Origin: an uncultured Spirochaetales bacterium | Lineage (GTDB): Bacteria; Spirochaetota; Spirochaetia; Sphaerochaetales; Sphaerochaetaceae | Assembly: GCA_949295675.1 (NCBI GenBank) | Contig: CASFMA010000073.1 | Span: 1-38,487 of the forward strand | Direction: 5' to 3' | Length of the DNA stretch: 38,487 nucleotides | In this document: piece by piece, positions 32,035 through 38,487 of the stretch | Layout of the letters: every line of letters begins with the position of its first letter | Numbering within the stretch: position 1 is the first letter of the stretch | Position numbers and translations under genes: made by a program | The notes under the pieces: generated by a model | Told to the model about the DNA's origin: nothing | Seen by the model: the letters and a program-made list of their open reading frames with translations, nothing else | The model's database searches: none

Positions 32035-34266
32035 TCAATGGAGGCCAAAGCCCAGCTCATAGTAGTTCCCGTTGCTGTCACGGTAAGCATACGCCTTTCC
32101 ATTCTCATCCTTCAGGCTGTCTGGCATGTGCTTATCCTTCTCATAGCCGGGAACATCATTCGGGCTTATGCAGACACCATGCTTATCAACAGCGATGACT
32201 TCATCGCCGCGGGGCAGCGTTATGGGAAGTTTGCCCGTAGGCGCAAAGCGTCCGGATATCACATCAAGGACAGCAGAGGCATATGTATCAAAACCAGCTA
32301 CAAGGCAGTCAGCAAAAGGCTCAACAGCACCAACTTCCCATGCAAGCGTGATATTTATGCTCGCTATCACCTTTCCTCCGTTGGCCCTCACAGCTTCCGC
32401 GATCTTCCCTATCCTGCCGACATCAGCAAGCGTGGTCTCGGCATGGACAGTTCCTGAAGGGCGGCCTTCATCATCAACATCCGGAACCATCTTGCCATCA
32501 CAGAGATCAAGCTCAAGATAACCGGGCGTCGCACTGAAATAAGCTCCGGATGAAGGCGCAAGCATAAGAATAGCGAAGTCCGCCGCCTCATAGTCATCTG
32601 TAAGCAGCACCGACTCGCTGAGGGCAGAGCGAAGGCTGGCTGTCGCAGCTTTCGCTTTCTCCCTATCCTTTGCAAAGCATTCCGCATATACACGTTTTCC
32701 TGCCAGCTTATCCGGCGTGAGGGGAACAGTCCCATCGTTCTTCAGAAGAACGACAGATTTCCTATGAGCGTCCATTGCCATATCCCAGTCCAAAGGGTCA
32801 GCCACGATACGCTCCGCTTCTTCGGGACTGCGGAAAGGATTGTCGAACATGCCAAGAGCAAACATCTCTGCAAGAGTCCTTCCGACAGCCCTGTCTATTG
32901 CCTCATCTGTCAGGACCAGATCTTCCTTTCTGAAGCCCTCTGGGATCCTGTGAACATCATAATATCCGTTCCTTCCGCGCTCATAAGCCTCAAGCCCTGC
33001 TGAATTGTCAAACAGCCCGGAGATCAGGTCAACGCCAGCATTCACTGCAAAGGCTATGCGCTCTGGGATATCAAGCATATCAACGCCCCAGGCCATATTA
33101 TGTACGATGCCTGTATCAGAATTGATATATCCCCTGAACCCCATCCTTGTGCGGAGAAGATCATCTATGAACGGCCTGTTGTATGCAAATCCATATGGCT
33201 GCATCTCGATTGCACGGCCATCGGCATCACGCTGCAAGGCGCTCTTCGGGGAAGGTTTTGCATAGTAAGGCATTATAGAAGAGGCGTTGAGAGCCACCGC
33301 AGCCTTGAACGCTGGCAGATGATATTTCTCCAAGGATCCTTCTGTCTGATAGATATTCCACTGCCCCATCTTATAGTGCGGATCAAAGCCATTCTCCCTC
33401 GCACCTCCTCCGGGGAAATGCTTGACAGTCATCGCAACGCCATCTTCCGTCACTCCGTGAGGGCTTCCCTAGATGCGCGGTATGATATGCCGCAGTATCT
33501 CCTGGATAAGCTCAGGATCCTCACCGAACGTGCCATAGGTGCGCTGCCATCTTGGATCTGTCGCCACATCAGCCATGTACATATAGCCCTTGCGGAGCCC
33601 CGCTGCGTTCCATTCGCGCCGGATTGTCTCTGCAAAGCCGTCAGCGACAGAGATGTCGCTGCCGATTATCGCGGCAGCTATCCCCAAAGTCCCCGGATAA
33701 GTAGCGAATACTCCTCCGGCATCGTTCATGCCGAATACAATCTCACCGTTCTCATTGCGGGAATTTGAAGCGACCTCGACCGGTATGAAATGCCTGCATC
33801 CTTCTGCCACGGCCTGAAGCTGGTTAAGCCAGTCAGCAAGATCAGCTACTGAAGGATTGGCCCTGAGGATGAGATGCCTGCTGAACCATTCACGCAGAAG
33901 CGTTGTGGTCCCGGGCAGATGCTGTTCTCCGAATATCGTATGGTCTATGAACTCTGCCTCATCAAGCGTGCCTGACTCGTCAAGAACCCCTTCATGGTCC
34001 TTGAATGCCTCAAGATACCTCCCCATCCGCCAGTCAGATATGAACAGCTGCGCTACCTTCTCCTCCAAGGTAAGTTCCTTTACATATGCCGCAGCCCTTT
34101 CAGAAGGAGGCAGCCTCCAGTCATCAAAAGGCTTGAACACCCCGCTTCCATCTATATCCTTGAAATAAAGGCCATCTATCTCCAATACACGCCGGGATAC
34201 GGTGCTTATGACAGCGCCCCCATTGTTACGATATATCCTTATATTCTCACTGGCTTTCCTGGACAT
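32035..34266 (-). pseudogene. Glycoside hydrolase family 3 beta-glycosidase interrupted by an in-frame amber codon
   Basis: A GH3 enzyme of 743 codons whose frame is intact except for TAG at 33471-33469 (codon 266). The first part (34266-33472) has FGEDPELIQEIL of the TIM barrel; the second continues in the same frame with MTVKHFPGGGARENG, the catalytic-nucleophile region GYINSDTG and the second domain with SVVLLKNDGTVPL. A single CAG-to-TAG change would explain it. The GTG at 33453 could restart only without most of the barrel, and it lacks a ribosome site. TAG is an ordinary stop in this window (mtnA, HAD and DUF3800), so recoding is unlikely. The start is set by GGAAGG. It would have released glucose or xylose from plant glycans. 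Confidence 0.85.
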
Positions 34267-34369
34267 CTGCTTCCTTCCTTTGCTATCTCACTATTCTTGC
34301 CCAGCAATCACATGAAAACAAGCGGAAAATGCAACCAAGAGAACAATGCAACAGCCTTATTGACAAGAA

Positions 34370-34392
34370 ATGGCTCCCGAAAAGAGAGCCAT
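34370..34392 (-). terminator. Terminator after the NUP-family gene
   Basis: ATGGCTC (34370-34376) is complementary to GAGCCAT (34386-34392) around a 9-nt loop. On the minus strand the stem is followed by TTTCTTGT. It begins 19 nt after the stop of the NUP-family gene. Confidence 0.5.
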
Positions 34393-34411
34393 CATCAAGC
34401 CTTGACGGATT

Positions 34412-35431
34412 TCAGAGCGTTCCTGCAAGGATAGCGTCTATCACAACGCTACCGACCTTGTAATTGTTCTCCATAGCAGTAGCGAAGATATCAGCAGACT
34501 CTACGCTGTCCGCAGAAGCAAGGGAATCCTCGATTCCTGCCCACAGGTACTCAGGATTGGCACCATTCATGAACACATCCATATTCACAGAGTCCCTTAT
34601 GACTATATACCTGTCAAGCATACCAAGCCTGTCAAGCGCTGCAGCGATGGCTACATCCTCCATCTCTGACATGGCATATGGATCCGGCGCGCCATAGGTC
34701 TCTGCCATTAGCCTGGCGTTAGCCTCATCATATGCGCCTTTCCAGTAGTTATCCCCTGATACAGTGGTTCCGAGAAGCACCTCAGGATCCCTTACAGCCC
34801 AGTCAGCCCCAGGGAACGCCGCTGCCATGAAATTCCTTGTCTTCTCTGTCGTCTCTATATCCACATCCTTGACCAGATCATAGACAGCGCTGACAAGATC
34901 CTGATCGAGAAGCTTATAGGAAGCATCATCGTATGAGGCATCATGGAACCATGTGGTATCGGACGCGATTGTCATCTCCCTTGGATCTGCATGGTGGCCA
35001 AGATCGTAATCAATGCAGGCGGACATGACGAATACATCACCCATGACTATATATCCAGTAGCGGTTCCGCCGCAGCCTGTGCTTATGATATAGGCATCGC
35101 TGAAATCAAAGCGTGGATCAAGGAGCACAGCTGTCGCGCTCATTGATGAATTGACCTTGCCCATGCCTGTGACATACAGGGCAACTCCATCCTTCACATA
35201 AAGCTTATGCCCTGGATATCCGCCCTTTACATCATACTCTTCGCCGCCGGCAAGGTAATTCTCATAATAGTACTGGGCCTCACCTGGGAAATCACCGGCC
35301 ATCTCACCATTCTCGAACTTCGGGAGAATCAGGACTTCTATCTTCTCAGGATTCTCAGTTGTTGCAGTTTCTGCAACAGCTGGTGCAATAAGTGCAGCAA
35401 AAACCAGGGCAACGACAATAAATCTACGCAT
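34412..35431 (-). CDS. Secreted NUP-family (purine nucleoside permease-like) protein
   Basis: A 339-residue protein with a clear signal peptide (cut near Ala-Val-Ala-Glu, about residue 20). The mature part matches the NUP family first described as purine nucleoside permeases of Candida: VLILPKFENGEMAGDFPGEA, LYVTGMGKVNSS, ISTGCGGTATGY and the METYGAPDPYAMSEMED-like segment. The fold is related to nucleoside phosphorylases rather than to membrane carriers, so a periplasmic nucleoside-binding or -cleaving role is likely. The ATG at 35431 has AAGGAG six bases before it. It is followed by a terminator and preceded by a MATE gene. Confidence 0.83.
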   Translation of the reverse strand: MRRFIVVALVFAALIAPAVAETATTENPEKIEVLILPKFENGEMAGDFPGEAQYYYENYLAGGEEYDVKGGYPGHKLYVKDGVALYVTGMGKVNSSMSATAVLLDPRFDFSDAYIISTGCGGTATGYIVMGDVFVMSACIDYDLGHHADPREMTIASDTTWFHDASYDDASYKLLDQDLVSAVYDLVKDVDIETTEKTRNFMAAAFPGADWAVRDPEVLLGTTVSGDNYWKGAYDEANARLMAETYGAPDPYAMSEMEDVAIAAALDRLGMLDRYIVIRDSVNMDVFMNGANPEYLWAGIEDSLASADSVESADIFATAMENNYKVGSVVIDAILAGTL

Positions 35432-35513
35432 TTTCACTCTCCTTGGCTGCAGGGTATACAACATACATATCTGAGTCAATCGCCATAGGAAGCACATAAG
35501 CAGCTGCCGGCAG

Positions 35514-36884
35514 TCACCTTATCCGAGGCTTCGCAGGAGACAAGGCCTTCTTCCTTATTATGAAATATGCTGTAAGCACTGCAGCTCCGGTGAGTATCCA
35601 GGAAACAGGATAAACAACCATAAGCACCCTGAAATCATGGAATACCCTTGATACCGAGAAAGCCCAGATGAGCCGGAATACACATGTTCCGAATATCGTG
35701 AAAAGCGCAGGTGTCATTGAGTATCCTATCCCTCTGAGAGCAGCGCCGCCTATCTCATATGTGGCTATGAAAAGATAAAGCGAGAGCACCGTCTCCATCC
35801 TCATGATCGCATATGCCTGCACTTCCGGATCCGACGTGAATACAGATGTGAAGAACGACCGGCCCAGTATGAATATCCAGCTCATGCAGAAAGCAGATGC
35901 CATGGCCATTGTGATGCAGAGCCGGAAGATCTTCCTGCATCTGTCATAATTGCCTGCTCCATAGTTCTGGCTGGTGAAAGTGACGGTGGCCTGTGTGAAG
36001 GATGATACGACAAAGTACGAGAAGTTCTCATAGTTCAGGGCGACTGCGCTGCCTGCGACAGCCTGTGTGCCGAAGCTATTCAGCACGGACTGTATGATGA
36101 CATTCGAAAGAGAGAACACCATGCTCTGCAACCCAGCAGGGACGCCTATCCTGAGTATCCGCACAAGATCCCTTCTGTCTATTCCAAGCTTTCCTGGCTC
36201 AAGCCTTATCTCGCTTCTCTCCCGCATCAGGAAGATGATTACCATCATCGAGCTTATCACGTTGGAGATAACGGTTGCGATGGCGACTCCAGCCACATCA
36301 AGATGGAAGACAATGACAAGGAACAAATTCAGCGCTGCATTGAGGATGCCCGACAGCACCAGGCAGAACAGAGGCCTCTTGGTATCACCGATGCTTCTAA
36401 GTATTGCAGCGCCGAAGTTATATACCATTATGAACGGCATGCCAAGCACATATATCCTCAAATACTGCAGAGCATATGGCAACACTGCCTCAGGTGTATT
36501 CATGGCCGTAAGAAGCGGTCTCGATACGGCAAGCCCCAGGAACAACAGGAAAACACCGCTGATAGCCGCCAGCGTCATGGCTGTATGCACTGCCTTGTTC
36601 GCGCTCTTCCTGTCCTGAGCTCCTATGAAGTTCGACACGACGACATTCGCCCCGACTGAAATTCCGACGAATAGGTTGATGATAAGATTGATCACCGAAC
36701 TGTTGCAGCCGACGGCAGCAGTCGCCTCAGCCGGATTCTGTGCGAAATGGCCTACGACAGCGACATCGACAGCATTGAAAAGCTGCTGCAGTATGCTGCT
36801 TGCAGCAAGCGGTATGGCAAAAAGGAGGAGCTTGTCAGCAAGAGTCCCTCCCAGCATGTCCATCTTCTTTGCTTCAGATTTCAT
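35514..36884 (-). CDS. MATE-family efflux transporter
   Basis: A 456-residue inner-membrane protein with twelve hydrophobic segments in two related halves. The first half begins with PLAASSILQQLFNAVDVAVVG and the second with IGVPAGLQSMVFSLSNVIIQ, the typical MATE repeat. It would export drugs or metabolites using a Na+ or H+ gradient. The ATG at 36884 follows GAGG five bases upstream; the open frame starts 12 codons earlier without a ribosome site. It is 49 bp downstream of a second MATE gene, with which it shares only general family similarity. The substrate is unknown. Confidence 0.92.
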   Translation of the reverse strand: MKSEAKKMDMLGGTLADKLLLFAIPLAASSILQQLFNAVDVAVVGHFAQNPAEATAAVGCNSSVINLIINLFVGISVGANVVVSNFIGAQDRKSANKAVHTAMTLAAISGVFLLFLGLAVSRPLLTAMNTPEAVLPYALQYLRIYVLGMPFIMVYNFGAAILRSIGDTKRPLFCLVLSGILNAALNLFLVIVFHLDVAGVAIATVISNVISSMMVIIFLMRERSEIRLEPGKLGIDRRDLVRILRIGVPAGLQSMVFSLSNVIIQSVLNSFGTQAVAGSAVALNYENFSYFVVSSFTQATVTFTSQNYGAGNYDRCRKIFRLCITMAMASAFCMSWIFILGRSFFTSVFTSDPEVQAYAIMRMETVLSLYLFIATYEIGGAALRGIGYSMTPALFTIFGTCVFRLIWAFSVSRVFHDFRVLMVVYPVSWILTGAAVLTAYFIIRKKALSPAKPRIR

Positions 36885-36933
36885 CGGAACCTCACTCGGC
36901 AATGATAGTACCGACTGCAAGCCATTACAATAT

Positions 36934-38262
36934 TCAGATGGATTTAATTTTCACAACGCAGCGCACAAGATAGGCAAGGAGGAGGAACATCCATGCAATA
37001 GCCTCCGCATAGGCTATGACAAGTGTCCCGAAAACATCCCGCAGGGCATATGAGCAGATTATCCTTATGGCAAGCGATGCTATGCCTATGATGCTGGAGA
37101 ACAGCATATCACCTACTCCTTCAAGGAATCCCCTTATGGCCATGGACAAGCCAAAGACAATATAGAAGGAGGCTATGCAATGGAAGAATGTGCGCCCGAT
37201 TTCAGTAGTCTCCGCCGACAGGCCGAACATAGCAATCAGGCTTCCGCCGAAAAAGAGGACAAGAAGGGTCAGCAGCAGCGAGACCACAGCCATTATAACC
37301 GCTCCTGACCTTATTGCCTTCTTTGCCCTGCCTGTCTCTCCCGCGCCGATATTCTGCGCAACGACGGTGGCGATTCCAGAGCCAAGATTTGTGATAGGCA
37401 GCAATATCACGGTATCAACGCGATACGCTGTCGTGATAGCAGACACGGTCTGTGCGCCGAAGCTGTTCATGAACTGCTGGAGAATGAGGCTTCCGATGGA
37501 GCTGGCGCTGGACTGTATGGCAGGAGGGAATCCGAAGGCAGCGCCATCCCCCACTGCCTGCGCATCAAGCATCCTTCCCAAGCCAGGATTAAGATCAGGA
37601 TATCTTCGCAATGTATATATGACTGTGAATATCGCCATTGCGGCCTGCGAGATGGCTGTTGCCGCGGCAGCGCCTCTTGTCCCATATCCAAGTCCTGCCA
37701 CAAAAAGTAGGTCAAGCACTACATTCGCAATGGATGACACGATGATTGCCAGGAAAGGTGCCCTGCTGTTGCCTATGCCGCGCAATACCGCAGAGTAAAC
37801 ATTGTACACTGCAAGGAAAGGTATGCCGGTAAGCAGGACGGAAAGATAGTCATCAGCGCTCTGGAATATCAGGTATGGAGTATCCATGACAGTGAGGATC
37901 TCATCGGAAAGAACGATGCCAGCTGCGGATATCAGCGTGAAGATCCCGCCAAGAATCACAGCATATGAAGATAGCATTGCCCTGATTCGGCTATATTCCT
38001 TCCTGCCAAACTGCTGTGCAGATAGTACCGAAAGCCCTGCCGTGAATCCTGTGATGACAGTTACGAAAAGGTTGTATATTGATGTCGTAGCACCAATTCC
38101 CCCGAGAGCAGTCTCTCCATTTACGTTGCCAACAATGAATGCGTCCACCCAGCTGAAAAGCTGCTGAAGCAATCCACTCAGGATGAGCGGAACAGTGAAT
38201 GTGAAGAGTGCCTTCGAAACACTGCCTTCTGTCAAACTCCCTAAATCTCTGCCATCTTTCAT
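36934..38262 (-). CDS. MATE-family efflux transporter
   Basis: A 442-residue membrane protein with twelve hydrophobic segments and the MATE repeat: FTVPLILSGLLQQLFSWVDA in the first half and FPPAIQSSASSIGSLILQQ in the second, with YNVYSAVLRGIGNSRAP between. The start is uncertain: 38262 (MKDGRDLG) suits family alignments, while 38286 is also open; neither has a good ribosome site. It is the first of two consecutive MATE genes, which may form one unit or be independent paralogues. Confidence 0.9.
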   Translation of the reverse strand: MKDGRDLGSLTEGSVSKALFTFTVPLILSGLLQQLFSWVDAFIVGNVNGETALGGIGATTSIYNLFVTVITGFTAGLSVLSAQQFGRKEYSRIRAMLSSYAVILGGIFTLISAAGIVLSDEILTVMDTPYLIFQSADDYLSVLLTGIPFLAVYNVYSAVLRGIGNSRAPFLAIIVSSIANVVLDLLFVAGLGYGTRGAAAATAISQAAMAIFTVIYTLRRYPDLNPGLGRMLDAQAVGDGAAFGFPPAIQSSASSIGSLILQQFMNSFGAQTVSAITTAYRVDTVILLPITNLGSGIATVVAQNIGAGETGRAKKAIRSGAVIMAVVSLLLTLLVLFFGGSLIAMFGLSAETTEIGRTFFHCIASFYIVFGLSMAIRGFLEGVGDMLFSSIIGIASLAIRIICSYALRDVFGTLVIAYAEAIAWMFLLLAYLVRCVVKIKSI

Positions 38263-38402
38263 ATCAGGTATGAAGCACTGTAGCATCTAGCTGAGCGAGA
38301 TTCAACAACCAGCACAAGCGCCAAGGATGTAAATGTCATCTGATTTCGATCTGCACTTATCCATACTCTCGAAGAGAGAATGCAAGGACCTATAAATAGT
38401 CA

Positions 38403-38474
38403 TAGTCCCTAGCGGAATCGAACCGCTATTTAGAGACTGAGAATCTCCTGTCCTAACCGTTAGACGAAGGGACC
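38403..38474 (-). tRNA. tRNA-Glu, anticodon CUC
   Basis: A 72-nt cloverleaf on the minus strand. The acceptor stem GGTCCCT pairs with AGGGACT (one G-U at the end); the D arm reads GTCTAACGGTTAGGAC; the anticodon stem GGAGA/TCTCT holds the loop TTCTCAG with anticodon CTC; the T arm is AGCGG-TTCGATT-CCGCT. The 3' CCA is not encoded. The D-arm sequence is characteristic of glutamate tRNAs. It reads GAG codons. Confidence 0.95.
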
Positions 38475-38487
38475 ATCCACTTAAAAG

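Noticed and set aside
33469-33471. Reassigned amber codon (TAG read as glutamine)
   Set aside because: mtnA, the HAD gene and DUF3800 all end with TAG at sensible positions, so a general change of code is not supported.
38338-38402. Terminator hairpin downstream of tRNA-Glu
   Set aside because: CTCTC-GAA-GAGAG forms a short stem, but no T-tract follows on the minus strand.
1-38487. CRISPR array, insertion sequence or prophage
   Set aside because: I found no regularly spaced direct repeats, transposase or phage genes; the repeats seen are short operator-like pairs.

Overview
The window looks like a piece of chromosome from a gut-type spirochaete, most likely near Sphaerochaeta. This is inferred from the Gly-Gly-Ala-Lys-Glu start of a mature periplasmic protein, a lipobox on a TctC protein, strong AGGAGG-type ribosome sites, a tRNA without an encoded CCA end, and a carbohydrate-centred gene set. 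No marker gene fixes the taxon. I see no insertion sequence, prophage or CRISPR array.

Layout. 1-2110 (minus): a fused E1 alpha/beta 2-oxoacid dehydrogenase, cut by the window edge, behind a flavin-reductase-like gene. 2204-4593 (plus): purine salvage (hpt, a second purine phosphoribosyltransferase, purA). 5017-5669 (plus): a Phd/PIN toxin-antitoxin pair. 5836-10693 (minus): an enolase-superfamily sugar-acid dehydratase, the TctBCA uptake system and an FCD-type GntR regulator, with a promoter and a palindromic operator at the head. 10864-18017 (minus): sugar dehydrogenase, lactonase, galactonate dehydratase, a LacI regulator and a 1099-residue DUF5107/TPR protein. 18229-23480 (plus, divergent): an AraFGH-like sugar ABC transporter, a mutarotase-fold protein and a creatininase-family protein. 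23538-25994 (minus): IclR regulator, KDPG/KDPGal aldolase and KDG kinase. 26114-27781 (minus): cyclase-family protein and LacI regulator. 27919-30224 (plus): MTA/SAH deaminase and mtnA. 30219-30869 (minus): HAD phosphatase. 31127-31956 (minus): DUF3800 gene with its own promoter and a structured leader ending in an intrinsic terminator. 32035-34266 (minus): a GH3 glycosidase broken by one in-frame amber codon. 34412-38262 (minus): a secreted NUP-family protein and two MATE exporters. 38403-38474 (minus): tRNA-Glu(CUC).

How the parts fit. The central block reads as a complete oxidative (De Ley-Doudoroff-type) galactose route: ABC uptake, oxidation to the lactone, hydrolysis to galactonate, dehydration to 2-keto-3-deoxygalactonate, phosphorylation, and cleavage to pyruvate and glyceraldehyde-3-phosphate. 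The Tct block probably brings in a ready-made sugar acid for the same 2-keto-3-deoxy node. Candidate operators can be read for the GntR, LacI and IclR units. A second theme is purine and methylthioadenosine salvage.

The most unusual locus is the DUF3800 gene. Its promoter, roughly 100-nt structured leader and terminator ending about 14 nt before the start codon resemble the layout of type III (RNA-antitoxin) loci, and fit the candidate structured RNAs described upstream of DUF3800 genes.
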